DNA of 64,000 bases. It comes from Mucilaginibacter sp. MD40 (GTDB taxonomy: Bacteria; Bacteroidota; Bacteroidia; Sphingobacteriales; Sphingobacteriaceae). Position numbers and translations under genes: made by a program. Shown one piece after another: positions 1-8,095 of this stretch; within the stretch, counting starts at the first letter, position 1, and each line of letters opens with the position of its first letter. Location: assembly GCF_002288635.1 (NCBI RefSeq), contig NZ_NRSW01000001.1, forward strand, positions 2,933,852-2,997,851. Reading direction: 5' to 3'. The notes beneath the pieces were generated by a model, which had not been told where the DNA came from, ran no database searches, and saw nothing but the letters and a program-made list of their open reading frames with translations.

Positions 1-701
1 GTAACCGGCGATACCAAAGGCACAAAGCTGTTTACAAACCAGTCTTTACCTTTGGCTTTAATTAAAATGAACCGGCTTGCTACCGCGGCTAAAAACGGTA
101 TGCCCAGGTAAATGCCAACGCTTTTGGCTATATCTTTTATGGTAACGTTGATATTGAATCCCTTAAGCCCGAACATGGGCGGCAGCACGGTGATAAACAG
201 GTAAGCCAGTACGCTGTAAAGCAATATCTGGAAGATACTGTTCAAGGTGATGAGTCCGGCGGCGTATTCACGGTTTCCTTCGGCCAATTCGTTCCATACT
301 ACCACCATGGCAATGCACCGGGCCAAACCAATTAAAATAAGCCCCACCATATAGTGCGGATGATCGCGCAAAAAAACGATGGCCAGCAAGAACATCAGCA
401 CCGGGCCAACTATCCAGTTTAAAACCAGGGATACGCTTAACACCTTCAGGTCTTTGAAAACCTCCCCTATTTTGGTGTAATCAACCTTTACCAGCGGCGG
501 GTACATCATCAGTATCAAACCAATGGCTAAAGGTATGTTGGTTGTTCCGTTTGAGAACGAACCTACAAAACCTGACGAGGACGGTACAAAATATCCTATA
601 GCCAGGCCAATTACCATGGCGCTAAAGATCCAAACGGTTAAATACCTGTCAAGAAAGCTTAATTTTTTGCGCTCTGCAACCGGCGCACAGTGGTTTGGCA
701 T
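1..701 (-). CDS. acr3: Acr3-family arsenite efflux permease (3' end beyond window)
   Basis: Reading the minus strand from 701 gives an uninterrupted frame starting [20 protein letters not shown] and continuing off the left edge (about 233 residues seen of a usual 350-400). Several hydrophobic helices are visible, and the helix-4 sequence [16 protein letters not shown] carries the conserved cysteine of the Acr3 (bile acid:sodium symporter superfamily) arsenite permeases. The family exports As(III) across the inner membrane using the proton gradient. The ATG at 701-699 shares one base with the arsC stop codon (TAATG), which suggests translational coupling and makes this start very likely. It is the last visible gene of the arsR-arsM-arsC-acr3 operon. 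The family call is firm; only the missing 3' end is unknown. Confidence 0.93.
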   Translation of the reverse strand, partial: MPNHCAPVAERKKLSFLDRYLTVWIFSAMVIGLAIGYFVPSSSGFVGSFSNGTTNIPLAIGLILMMYPPLVKVDYTKIGEVFKDLKVLSVSLVLNWIVGPVLMFLLAIVFLRDHPHYMVGLILIGLARCIAMVVVWNELAEGNREYAAGLITLNSIFQILLYSVLAYLFITVLPPMFGLKGFNINVTIKDIAKSVGIYLGIPFLAAVASRFILIKAKGKDWFVNSFVPLVSPV

Positions 702-1117
702 TAGCTTAAATATTTATCGGTAAACTCCCTGCAATAATCCTTAATCATCTCCCGCACTCTGCGAAACTCCGCCATTACTTGCTCCTCTGTCCCTTGCGCT
801 TTAGCGGGATCGGGAAAGTTGTGGTGCAGTTTAACGGCATTGGTTGGAAAGTATGGGCAATTCTCTTTGGCGTTATCGCAAACGGTGATCACGTAATCAA
901 AAGGCACATCGGCATACTCATCTACATTATTTGAAGTATGGGCAGAGATATCGATACCTGCCTCTTTCATGGTAGCAATGGCCCGCGGATTTACGCCGTG
1001 CGTTTCAATACCCGCGCTGTAAATATTGGCTTTCCCTTCGGAAAAATGGCGCAGATAGCCCTCGGCTATCTGGCTGCGGCAACTGTTGCCGGTGCAAAGC
1101 ACTAATATATTCTTCAT
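701..1117 (-). CDS. arsC: Arsenate reductase, thioredoxin-coupled low-molecular-weight phosphatase type
   Basis: This 138-residue cytoplasmic protein opens with the P-loop CTGNSCR (Cys8, Arg14), the CX5R signature of low-molecular-weight phosphatase folds. Cys80 and Cys87 in [12 protein letters not shown] match the redox cysteine pair of the pI258-type ArsC, which reduces arsenate to arsenite and is recycled by thioredoxin. Asp residues near FPDP (about residue 110) fit the general-acid loop. The length is normal for the family. It lies 16 bp downstream of arsM and its stop overlaps the acr3 start, so the arsenite produced can be exported or methylated by its neighbours. Identification is based on motif and context and is secure. 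Confidence 0.95.
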   Translation of the reverse strand: MKNILVLCTGNSCRSQIAEGYLRHFSEGKANIYSAGIETHGVNPRAIATMKEAGIDISAHTSNNVDEYADVPFDYVITVCDNAKENCPYFPTNAVKLHHNFPDPAKAQGTEEQVMAEFRRVREMIKDYCREFTDKYLS

Positions 1118-1133
1118 TTAAATAATTTTGATA

Positions 1134-1970
1134 TTAACAGCATCCCGGCGGACAACAGGCAGCCACAGGTTTCTCTGCATAAACGGTAACGCTGAAAATG
1201 CCTGTGCTACCGGCTTTAAAGCTTTCCAGTTCGGCAGTGCCCAGGTACTTGTTCAGGATATCATCGGGCACCACAATAACTTTCTCTTTTTGTACGGTGA
1301 TGTTGGTAAAGCCATTGCTTTTTATCAGGCCCAGGTAAATATCCTTTTGGATAGCGCCGGCCACACAGCCCGCGTACATTTCGGCATCCTTGCGCAAAGC
1401 ATCAGGCAGGTCGCCAACTAACACCACATCAGATATACTGAAGTGCCCGCCGGGTTTAAGCACCCTGTAAATTTCCTTGATAACGGCATCTTTATCGGAC
1501 ACCAGGTTAAGTACGCAGTTGCTTACAATAACATCGGCAATGTTGGCGGTTACCGGCATGTGCTCAATATCACCCTGCCTGAATTCCACATTGTTAAAGC
1601 CCAGCTTTTCGGCGTTAGCCCGCGCCTTATCTATCATAGCCGGAGTAAAATCAATACCGATCACCTTGCCGGTCTCGCCGGTTTCGGCACGGGCTATAAA
1701 GCAGTCGTTACCGGCACCGCTGCCCAGGTCTATCACCACATCGCCCTTTTTAATTTTGGCAAATTGGGTAGGCAAGCCGCATCCCAGGCCGAGGTCGGCA
1801 TCGGCGTTATAGCCTTCCATCTGGGTGTAATCGTCACTCATGATGTTATAGATCTCGGTTGAGCATCCCGTTGCCCCACAGCATGATGATGCGTTAACAT
1901 CCTTATCCTGCAAGGCTATCTCGCTGTACTTTTGCCTTACAATTTCCTTTAGTTGTTCGTTGGTTTCCAT
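1134..1970 (-). CDS. arsM: Arsenite S-adenosylmethionine methyltransferase
   Basis: A 278-residue class I SAM methyltransferase with the motif DLGSGAGNDC at about 81-90. Cys64 (LGLGCGLPTQF), Cys152 (SNCVLNL) and Cys202 (YAGCVAGA) sit where ArsM/AS3MT proteins bind As(III); the 50-residue spacing between the last two is conserved. An N-terminal Cys pair (30-31) plus Cys36 and a cysteine-rich tail (CCPPGCC) add further thiols. The enzyme methylates arsenite to mono- and dimethyl species in the cytoplasm. It is the second gene of the ars operon, 32 bp after arsR. A palindrome overlaps its ATG, so it may have its own operator or promoter. The CC-rich tail is seen in many bacterial ArsM proteins and its role here is inferred to be metal capture. 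Confidence 0.95.
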   Translation of the reverse strand: METNEQLKEIVRQKYSEIALQDKDVNASSCCGATGCSTEIYNIMSDDYTQMEGYNADADLGLGCGLPTQFAKIKKGDVVIDLGSGAGNDCFIARAETGETGKVIGIDFTPAMIDKARANAEKLGFNNVEFRQGDIEHMPVTANIADVIVSNCVLNLVSDKDAVIKEIYRVLKPGGHFSISDVVLVGDLPDALRKDAEMYAGCVAGAIQKDIYLGLIKSNGFTNITVQKEKVIVVPDDILNKYLGTAELESFKAGSTGIFSVTVYAEKPVAACCPPGCC

Positions 1971-1984
1971 CGTAATATTGCGAT
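1969..1984. promoter_or_regulatory. Candidate ArsR operator at the arsM start
   Basis: The plus strand reads ATCGTAATATTGCGAT, a near-perfect 16-bp palindrome whose last bases are part of the arsM start codon (ATG at 1970-1968). The same sequence in inverted orientation is found at 2337-2352 next to arsR. ArsR/SmtB repressors bind short AT-rich inverted repeats at or near promoters; assignment as an ArsR site is inferred from the pairing of the two copies with the regulator gene. Confidence 0.6.
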
Positions 1985-2002
1985 TAATTGTTCCAATTTT
2001 TT

Positions 2003-2332
2003 TTAGCAGCAGCTATTAATATCTTTATAAGAAGCGAAAAGCTGGTTCAGTTCGGCTTGCAGGCTTTTCCATGCTTTGGGTTCAATACAATAACAAACAC
2101 TAACGCCCTCTATGGTGCCTTGTATCAAACCGGCATTCTTAAGTTCTTTTAAGTGCTGGGAGATGGTTGCCTGCGCCAGGCCGAGTTCGGTAACGAGGTC
2201 GCCGCAGATGCAGGCATTAGCTTTGATGAGTTCCTGCAGAATGGCAATGCGAGCCGGATGCGCAATAGCCTTTAACTGCATAGCCAGTTTGTTCTGCTCT
2301 TCGGTATAGATCTCTGATTTAGTAACGCCCAT
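2003..2332 (-). CDS. arsR: ArsR/SmtB-family arsenic-responsive repressor
   Basis: A 109-residue winged-helix protein. The helix-turn-helix lies around residues 44-68 (DLVTELGLAQATISQHLKEL), and the preceding ACICGDL (Cys41, Cys43) corresponds to the ELCVCDL As(III)-binding motif on helix alpha-3 of classical ArsR. Cys80/Cys82 in the wing and a terminal Cys pair (108-109) could supply additional ligands. The family represses its own operon and releases DNA on binding arsenite. It is the first gene of the ars operon, and a palindrome starts 5 bp upstream of its ATG. Start choice is supported by the short leader and typical length. Confidence 0.95.
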   Translation of the reverse strand: MGVTKSEIYTEEQNKLAMQLKAIAHPARIAILQELIKANACICGDLVTELGLAQATISQHLKELKNAGLIQGTIEGVSVCYCIEPKAWKSLQAELNQLFASYKDINSCC

Positions 2333-2336
2333 ATCA

Positions 2337-2352
2337 ATCGCAATATTACGAT
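2337..2352. promoter_or_regulatory. Candidate ArsR operator in the arsR leader
   Basis: The plus strand reads ATCGCAATATTACGAT, the reverse complement of the copy at 1969-1984, and both copies carry an extra TTA on the upstream side relative to the gene they precede. It sits directly in front of the arsR ATG (2332), where a bound repressor would block early elongation or the ribosome site. Function is inferred. Confidence 0.6.
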
Positions 2353-2426
2353 TAACATGAGAATCAAAAAATTTTGATTACATTTTTTTACTTCAATGAT
2401 ATTTAAATAAGAATTGGTGATAATAC

Positions 2427-2434
2427 TACCTTTG
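2427..2434 (+). promoter_or_regulatory. -7 promoter box of the elaA-like gene
   Basis: TACCTTTG matches the Bacteroidota -7 consensus TAnnTTTG exactly. It lies 13 bp before the ATG at 2447, so transcription would begin within a few bases of that codon. This argues against the in-frame TTG at 2414 as the start. No clear -33 TTTG was found. Confidence 0.5.
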
Positions 2435-2446
2435 TCAATCAACACT

Positions 2447-2896
2447 ATGGAATACCATTACACCATCAAACATTTTAACGAGCTAACCACGCATGAACTT
2501 TACGCCCTGCTGCGTTTGCGTTCCGAGGTTTTTGTAGTGGAACAAAACTGCCCCTACCTTGACCCGGACAATAAAGACCAGCAAAGCCATCACCTGCTAT
2601 ACTATGTCGGCGAACAGCTTGCGGCCTACACGCGTTTACTGCCTGCCGGATTATCTTTTGATGAAGTGTCTATCGGCAGGGTGATCACCTCTCCTGCCTA
2701 CCGCGGAACCGGGCTGGGTAAGAAATTGATAGAAGCTTCTATTGAGGGTTGTTACAAGCTATTTGGCCGCCAGCCTATACGTATTGGAGCACAACTCTAT
2801 CTATTAAAGTTTTACCAGTCGTTTGGGTTTGTTGAGCAGGGTGATGTTTACGACGAGGACGGCATTCCGCATGTGGAGATGGTGAAGGGGGTCTGA
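2447..2896 (+). CDS. ElaA-like GNAT family N-acetyltransferase
   Basis: The protein of 149 residues starts MEYHYTIKHFNELTTHELYA and contains LRLRSEVFVVEQ near the N-terminus and the acetyl-CoA loop VITSPAYRGTGLGKKLI (R/Q-x-x-G-x-G/A type) in the middle, both typical of ElaA-type GNAT proteins. The substrate of ElaA is not firmly known. An in-frame TTG at 2414 would add 11 residues but lies upstream of the likely -7 box, so ATG 2447 is preferred. It is divergent from arsR and convergent with the VOC gene, and stands alone as a transcription unit. Confidence 0.85.
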   Translation: MEYHYTIKHFNELTTHELYALLRLRSEVFVVEQNCPYLDPDNKDQQSHHLLYYVGEQLAAYTRLLPAGLSFDEVSIGRVITSPAYRGTGLGKKLIEASIEGCYKLFGRQPIRIGAQLYLLKFYQSFGFVEQGDVYDEDGIPHVEMVKGV

Positions 2897-2932
2897 ACTC
2901 GAGCTTTCTTGCTTTAGATAACAAACCCCTAA

Positions 2933-2948
2933 CCCCTCTCGAGAGGGG
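2933..2948. repeat. Perfect 16-bp palindrome CCCCTCTCGAGAGGGG
   Basis: It lies 36 bp after the stop of the elaA-like gene, between two convergent genes. As RNA it would fold into a CCCCTC/GAGGGG stem with a TCGA loop, but there is no T-run on either side, so a classic intrinsic terminator is not supported. The context CCCCTAACCCCTCTC includes a repeated CCCCT word. Confidence 0.6.
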
Positions 2949-2961
2949 AATGAATGCGCCG

Positions 2962-2989
2962 ACTGCAAACTTAAAACTGCAAACTAACA
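2962..2989. repeat. Two tandem 14-bp units based on ACTGCAAACT
   Basis: ACTGCAAACT occurs at 2962-2971 and again at 2976-2985, a period of exactly 14 bp. The array ends at the stop of the VOC gene. It resembles the 14-bp array at 27953-27980 and the 7-bp array at 8096-8126 in period, not in sequence. Confidence 0.6.
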
Positions 2990-2991
2990 CC

Positions 2992-3357
2992 CTATCGCTT
3001 AAAATGCCCGATATGCCACAGCACTCCCGATGGATCGTGCACGAAGCATTCATCGCCCCATGTATCAACACGTACAGGCGATACCCGCGAGCCGGGATAT
3101 TTTGATGGTAGGTCAAGCGCCTGCAGTTCTTCATAATAACGCTGGGCATTGTCTACCTCCATAAAAACCATGGTATTATCCACCCAGTCTTTATTGTAAT
3201 ACTTTTGCAGATAAAACGCAGTATCGCCCAATTTAAAAACCGACATATCGGGCGAGATCACGAACTCCTCAAAACCCCATTCGCGGTAAAACGCCCGTGA
3301 CAGATCAAAATCCTTTGCTCCTATAAACGGCCTGATGCCTTTTGCGTTGTGCTGCAT
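2992..3357 (-). CDS. VOC (glyoxalase/bleomycin-resistance fold) family protein
   Basis: A 121-residue single VOC domain. RPFIGAKDFDLSRAFYREWGFE is the first beta-alpha module, and the end FVHDPSGVLWHIGHF is the typical last strand with a metal-ligand-type His/Glu position occupied by His. Such proteins bind a metal or small ligand as a dimer; the substrate cannot be told. An in-frame TTG at 3369 would add four residues (MINI), but ATG at 3357 is the better start. It is monocistronic, convergent with the elaA-like gene, and lies between the 14-bp repeat array and a terminator. Confidence 0.85.
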   Translation of the reverse strand: MQHNAKGIRPFIGAKDFDLSRAFYREWGFEEFVISPDMSVFKLGDTAFYLQKYYNKDWVDNTMVFMEVDNAQRYYEELQALDLPSKYPGSRVSPVRVDTWGDECFVHDPSGVLWHIGHFKR

Positions 3358-3430
3358 AATGTTTATCAATTGGTAATAAGTAAAGCTACATAAATATCAT
3401 GATTGTTTAATGAGCCTTCCCTTAAAAGCA

Positions 3431-3459
3431 AAGAGCCTGTTGATAAACAACAGGCTCTT
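3431..3459 (-). terminator. Intrinsic terminator of the fasciclin gene
   Basis: AAGAGCCTGTTG (3431-3442) pairs with CAACAGGCTCTT (3448-3459) as a perfect 12-bp stem with loop ATAAA. It lies 32 bp past the fasciclin stop on the minus strand, and the RNA of that strand continues TTGCTTTT, a weak U-rich tail. Confidence 0.75.
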
Positions 3460-3490
3460 ATGCTATAATTAGAATTCGACTTATTTATTG

Positions 3491-4069
3491 TTATTGCAGC
3501 ACGGCATTAATACCGTCCACTACGCCGGTGCCCCCTTTAAGGTCGTATAATATTACCTGGGCACTTTTACCCGCCGCGTTGGTGATCTGCAGCTTTTTAT
3601 CAGCGGTTACAGAAAGGGTTAGCGTTTGTCCGTCCAATGTGGTAACTGTGGCTTTACCTTTACCGGCGCTAAGCGCCTTAATTAAACCGGCCTTATCGTA
3701 CGTACCATTCACCACGTGGCCTTTTAACACTGTAGCCAGTTTTGCAGGATCGCTTTTTAAAGCATCAAGTGTTCCTGCTGGCAGAGCGCTAAACGCGTTG
3801 TTGCTTGGTGCAAAAATAGTATAAGGGCCACCTATTGTTAAAGCCGAATCAAGCTTGGCCGCTTTCACCAGCTCAAAAGCGGTTGAATAATCTGAGTTGC
3901 TTTGCAAGGCCTGTACAACATTTGCTGCGTCAGCAGGTGCGGGTGTTGTGGTGGAAGTTGTAGTTTTTTTGGCGGTATCGGGGGTAGTTTGTGCAGATGC
4001 TGAATTAGCAGCAACACCTATAAATAAAACCGCACCCAAAGCTAAAATTGATCTTTTCGCGTAATTCAT
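3491..4069 (-). CDS. Secreted fasciclin (FAS1) domain protein
   Basis: A 192-residue protein with a Sec signal peptide (MNYAKRSILALGAVLFIG, cleavage likely after NSASA at about 26), then a Thr/Pro/Ala-rich linker to about residue 45, then one FAS1 domain. The domain shows the conserved YTIFAPSNNAF (H1 region) and the final VVDGINAVLQ, equivalent to the H2 motif. FAS1 proteins of Bacteroidota are exported, adhesion-type proteins of unknown ligand. It is monocistronic with a good hairpin terminator. The family call is secure; the role is unknown. Confidence 0.9.
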   Translation of the reverse strand: MNYAKRSILALGAVLFIGVAANSASAQTTPDTAKKTTTSTTTPAPADAANVVQALQSNSDYSTAFELVKAAKLDSALTIGGPYTIFAPSNNAFSALPAGTLDALKSDPAKLATVLKGHVVNGTYDKAGLIKALSAGKGKATVTTLDGQTLTLSVTADKKLQITNAAGKSAQVILYDLKGGTGVVDGINAVLQ

Positions 4070-4278
4070 AAACTAATCTAATGTTTGGTTAATGCGTATT
4101 TTTTTTCTTCTATAGGCTTCGATTATTACTGAATAAACAACTGTTTAAACGTAAAAAATGTTTGTAAGATTGCCCTGCAGCAGACCTTCAAATCAAAAGA
4201 AAAGGTTTATAGACTGGTTTACAGCTATTTAAAAATGGATATTTTTAGTCTTTTAAGTGTTTTTTATAACTTTCAAAA

Positions 4279-4884
4279 ATGAAAAACCACTCTATCCTTA
4301 TTATATTATTTATTATTGGCCTGGTTGTATCAGCCGTTTATCCGCACGACTACTTTACCTGGTTGCTTGAGGTTTTTCCGGCGATAATCGGGTTTATTAT
4401 ATTGGTGGCCACCTACCAGAAATTCAGGTTTACCAACCTTACTTACTGGTTTATCCTTTTGCATTGCTACATCCTGTTTATTGGCGGGCATTATACTTAC
4501 GCTGAAGTACCTGCTTTTAACTGGCTGCGCGATGTTTTGCATCAATCGCGCAATAACTATGATAAGGTTGGGCATTTTGCGCAAGGTTTTGTACCTGCAA
4601 TGATCGTTCGGGAATTGTTTATGCGCAAACAGGTTATCAATAAAAAAGGATGGCTGGCATTTTTAACGGTATGCGTTTGTATGAGTATCAGCGTAACTTA
4701 TGAATTTATAGAATGGTTAGTGTCGGTACTTTCAGGTTCGTCGGGAGATTCCTTTTTGGGTACACAGGGCTATGTTTGGGATACACAGTCAGACATGCTT
4801 TTTGCAACAATTGGCGCTATTTGCATGGTTATTTTGATGAGTGGCATACAAGATAAAGCCATCAAAGGGCTTCAAACTAAATAA
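4279..4884 (+). CDS. DUF2238 (YjdF-like) inner-membrane protein
   Basis: This 201-residue protein has about six hydrophobic helices. The family-specific pattern is visible: HYTYAEVPAFNWLRD in the second loop, NNYDKVGHFAQGFVPA in the middle, SVTYEFIEWL, and GTQGYVWDTQSDMLFATIGA near the end. The acidic and His residues in these membrane-proximal motifs are conserved in DUF2238, but no biochemical function is established. It is monocistronic, divergent from the fasciclin gene and convergent with the czc cluster, with a shared terminator in between. Confidence 0.85.
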   Translation: MKNHSILIILFIIGLVVSAVYPHDYFTWLLEVFPAIIGFIILVATYQKFRFTNLTYWFILLHCYILFIGGHYTYAEVPAFNWLRDVLHQSRNNYDKVGHFAQGFVPAMIVRELFMRKQVINKKGWLAFLTVCVCMSISVTYEFIEWLVSVLSGSSGDSFLGTQGYVWDTQSDMLFATIGAICMVILMSGIQDKAIKGLQTK

Positions 4885-4886
4885 AA

Positions 4887-4938
4887 AAATTGCATATCCT
4901 CACTTCGCCTCGCGCGGAGCTTTGTGGATATGCAATTT
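4887..4938. terminator. Bidirectional terminator between DUF2238 gene and czcA
   Basis: AAATTGCATATCC (4887-4899) pairs with GGATATGCAATTT (4926-4938), 13 bp, around a 26-base GC-rich loop. A-run on the left and T-run on the right give a U-rich tail in both directions. It lies between the convergent stops at 4884 and 4950. Confidence 0.7.
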
Positions 4939-4949
4939 CAAACAATAAA

Positions 4950-7900
4950 CTAAGCACTCACTACACCTATCCTTTTTAACAATTTGCGGTTTTCGCGACG
5001 GTGTATCAAGCGATATACCATTGCGTATATCACCGGCAATATTAATAGGGTAAGTATAGTAGAAGTCACCAAACCACCTATCACCACAATGGCAAGGGGT
5101 TTTTGGGTTTCGCTGCCAATACCGGTTGATATTGCAGCAGGCATTAAACCAATGGCGGCCATCAGGGCGGTCATTACCACCGGGCGCACGCGTGATATCA
5201 CACCTTCAAGAATGGCCTCATTCAGTGGCATACGTTCCTCCAGATTCTTTTTAAATACAGATATCAGGATCACACCATTTTGGATACATACGCCAAACAG
5301 CGCTATAAAACCAATACCTGCCGATATACTAAAATTGATCTGTGTGATGTGCAGGGCCAAAATACCACCAATTAGCGCAAATGGTACATTCAGAATAACC
5401 AGTATAGCATCTTTAGCATTACCAAATGTTATATACAGGATAAGGAATATCACCAGTAAACATATAGGCACCACCCGGGCCAGCGTATTAGATGCACGTA
5501 TCTGATTCTCAAACTCACCATTCCAGGTAAAGGTATAACCTTTGTCAAGCTTAACCGCTTTACCTACTTTTTGCTGTGCTTCGGCAATGGTACTACCCAA
5601 ATCACGACCACGAACCGAGAACTTAACGGCTATATAACGGGTGTTATTATCCCTGTAAATAAAAGCCGGGCCGGTAAGCTGCTTTATGGTAGATATTTCT
5701 TTAATGGATATTTTTGAGCCGTTCAAAGTAGGAACCATCAAGTTCTCTATTTTCTCCTGAGTATCACGATATTGCTTTTGGTAACGAATCCGGATATCAA
5801 ATTTACGCTCACCCTCATAAAGCTGTGTGGCAGCCTTACCGCCGATAGCCATTTCTATCACAGAGTTTGCATCAGCCGTAGCTACGCCGTAACGCGCCAT
5901 TTTTTGCTGGTCAAGCTCAATCCTGAACTCTGGCTGGCCAAGGTTACGCAACACGCCAAGGTCCTCAACACCTTTTATTTGTTTAAGGGTAGCCATTACT
6001 TCATTTGCTTTTTTATCAAGCGTTGTAAAGTCGGGGCCAAATATTTTTACAGCCATTGATGCAGGTACACCCGCCACGGCTTCGGCAACGTTGTCAATTA
6101 TTGGCTGTGAGTAATTAAACACAATGCCGGGGAATTGGCTTAACTTCTTATCCATTTCGGATATAAGCTCCTCCTGCGTTATGTGGCGTTTCCATTCTTT
6201 TTTCGGCAACAGGTCAACCTGTATTTGCACATTAAAGAAACCTTTTGGATCGGTACCGTCATTGGTACGGCCCACTTGCGACATAGTTTGCCTTACCTCG
6301 GGAAACGAACCCAGGATCTGCCTCATTTTATTGGTTACATTAACAGATGCATCAAGTGATGTACTCATCGGTAATTGTGCGGTTACCCAAAGGGCACCCT
6401 CATTAAGTTGAGGGAGGAACTCTGTACCCAAAAACTTGGCCGATACAAATGTTAAGGCCATAAAGGCAGTTGCGCAAATGAGGCTTAACTTTTGGTTTTT
6501 ATACGTAAAATTGAACATTTTACGTATACCATTCTCAAAGAACAATACCACAACATTATGCTTCTCCTTAACGTTCTTTTTTAGCAGGATGCTTGAAAGC
6601 GCAGGTACTAATGTTAGCGTAAATATCAATGCGCCCAATAATGCGAAGGCCAGCGTGTAAGCTAAAGGCGAAAACATCTTACCCTCAACCTTTTGGAAAG
6701 CGAAGATCGGGATCAAACAGGTGATAATAATGAGTTTGGAAAAGAAGATCGCCTTACCCATCTCTGCTCCCACGTTTTTAAACAGTCCCAGCTTGGCTAT
6801 CTTATTAAATTTCTCCATGCCCAGCTCTTTGGCACGATGGTCCAAGGCAACAAATATCCCCTCCACCATTACCACAGCACCATCTATGATGATACCAAAG
6901 TCTACCGCGCCCATTGATAGCAGGTTGGCTGTCATGCCTTTGATACGCATACACATAAAAGCAAACAACAGCGCCAACGGTATAATGATAGCTACAGTAA
7001 GCGTAGTACGCCAGTCGGCCATAAACAGGAAAACGATAACGGTAACTAATACAATACCTTCCAACAGGTTGTGGATAACTGTTTCCGTACAGAAGTCCAT
7101 CAAGGTGGTACGGTCATAGAAGGTATCTATCTTAACACCTTTTGGCAAAATGTTATCATTAAGCTCGGTAACTTTTGCGCGAATGCGGGTTAGCACATCG
7201 GCAGGGTTCTCTCCTTTACGCATTACCACAATACCTTCAAGTACATCGTTATCCTTATCGCGACCAACCTGACCAAGGCGAGGCAAGCCACTTTCTTTTA
7301 TATCCGCAACGTTCTTAACCAGTATAGGTACATTATTAACGTTTTTAACGATAATGTTCTCTATCTCGCCAATATTATTGATCAAACCTATACCACGCAC
7401 CACAAATGCCTGGTTATTCTTTTCTATCACATCACCACCCACATTGATGTTACTGCGGTTAACCGCGTTATAAACATCAAGCGATGTAAGCTCATATTTG
7501 CGCAGCAAAGCAGGGTTTACGCTAACCTCATATGTTTTTTCCTCGCCACCAAAGCTGTTTACATCTGCAACACCCGGGATGGCTTTAAACTGGCGGTCCA
7601 GTATCCAATCCTGTATGGCGGTAAGTTCGTGCAGGGAGGCTGTTTTACTTTTCAGCGTATAGCGATAGATCTCTCCGGTTGGGCCATAAGGTGGTTCAAT
7701 TTCTGGTTTTACACCATCAGGAAGCTCCACGTTCATGATACGGCTCATTACCTGCTGGCGCGCGAAGGCATCGTCTACATCATCATCAAAAATGATACGC
7801 ACGTATGATAAACCGAATGATGAGGTTGTACGCAGATTGGCCTTTTTTTGCACAGAGTTTAGAACGGTCTCCATGGGTATGGTTACCATTTTTTCTATTT

Positions 7901-8087
7901 CCTCGGCACTGCGGCCCGGCCATTGCGCTATAATAATGATCTGCGTATTGGTAACATCCGGAAACGTTTCAATTGGGGTATTCATGTAACTCCATACGCC
8001 TATAACGGCCAGTACAGCGGTCATGAAAAATACCATCGCCCGGTGCCGTAGCGAAAAGTATATGATATTTTTAATTAGCTTGTTCAT
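4950..8087 (-). CDS. czcA: CzcA-type heavy-metal efflux RND permease
   Basis: A 1045-residue inner-membrane proton/cation antiporter of the HME-RND family, normal length. After the first helix come the porter domain sequences FPDVTNTQIIIIAQWPGRSAEEIE. Transmembrane segment 4 contains DFGIIIDGAVVMVEG with Asp396, Asp402 and Glu409, the same spacing as the proton-relay residues D402, D408, E415 of CzcA. This arrangement favours divalent cations (Zn/Co/Cd/Ni type) over the Cu/Ag CusA type, although exact substrate cannot be read from sequence. It is the last gene of czcC-czcB-czcA, separated from czcB by 135 bp of repeat-containing DNA, and ends at a bidirectional terminator. Confidence 0.93.
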   Translation of the reverse strand: MNKLIKNIIYFSLRHRAMVFFMTAVLAVIGVWSYMNTPIETFPDVTNTQIIIIAQWPGRSAEEIEKMVTIPMETVLNSVQKKANLRTTSSFGLSYVRIIFDDDVDDAFARQQVMSRIMNVELPDGVKPEIEPPYGPTGEIYRYTLKSKTASLHELTAIQDWILDRQFKAIPGVADVNSFGGEEKTYEVSVNPALLRKYELTSLDVYNAVNRSNINVGGDVIEKNNQAFVVRGIGLINNIGEIENIIVKNVNNVPILVKNVADIKESGLPRLGQVGRDKDNDVLEGIVVMRKGENPADVLTRIRAKVTELNDNILPKGVKIDTFYDRTTLMDFCTETVIHNLLEGIVLVTVIVFLFMADWRTTLTVAIIIPLALLFAFMCMRIKGMTANLLSMGAVDFGIIIDGAVVMVEGIFVALDHRAKELGMEKFNKIAKLGLFKNVGAEMGKAIFFSKLIIITCLIPIFAFQKVEGKMFSPLAYTLAFALLGALIFTLTLVPALSSILLKKNVKEKHNVVVLFFENGIRKMFNFTYKNQKLSLICATAFMALTFVSAKFLGTEFLPQLNEGALWVTAQLPMSTSLDASVNVTNKMRQILGSFPEVRQTMSQVGRTNDGTDPKGFFNVQIQVDLLPKKEWKRHITQEELISEMDKKLSQFPGIVFNYSQPIIDNVAEAVAGVPASMAVKIFGPDFTTLDKKANEVMATLKQIKGVEDLGVLRNLGQPEFRIELDQQKMARYGVATADANSVIEMAIGGKAATQLYEGERKFDIRIRYQKQYRDTQEKIENLMVPTLNGSKISIKEISTIKQLTGPAFIYRDNNTRYIAVKFSVRGRDLGSTIAEAQQKVGKAVKLDKGYTFTWNGEFENQIRASNTLARVVPICLLVIFLILYITFGNAKDAILVILNVPFALIGGILALHITQINFSISAGIGFIALFGVCIQNGVILISVFKKNLEERMPLNEAILEGVISRVRPVVMTALMAAIGLMPAAISTGIGSETQKPLAIVVIGGLVTSTILTLLILPVIYAMVYRLIHRRENRKLLKRIGVVSA

Positions 8088-8095
8088 TGTTGAGA

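Noticed and set aside
1443..1862. 139-residue plus-strand frame inside arsM
   Set aside because: Antisense shadow of a well-conserved methyltransferase gene; no domain, no own promoter.
2775..3149. 124-residue minus-strand frame crossing the elaA-like gene end, the repeat array and the VOC gene
   Set aside because: It spans repeats and two better-supported genes and has no recognisable domain.
4984..5505. 173-residue plus-strand frame inside czcA
   Set aside because: Antisense shadow; composition is that of a complementary strand of membrane helices and no family is recognisable.
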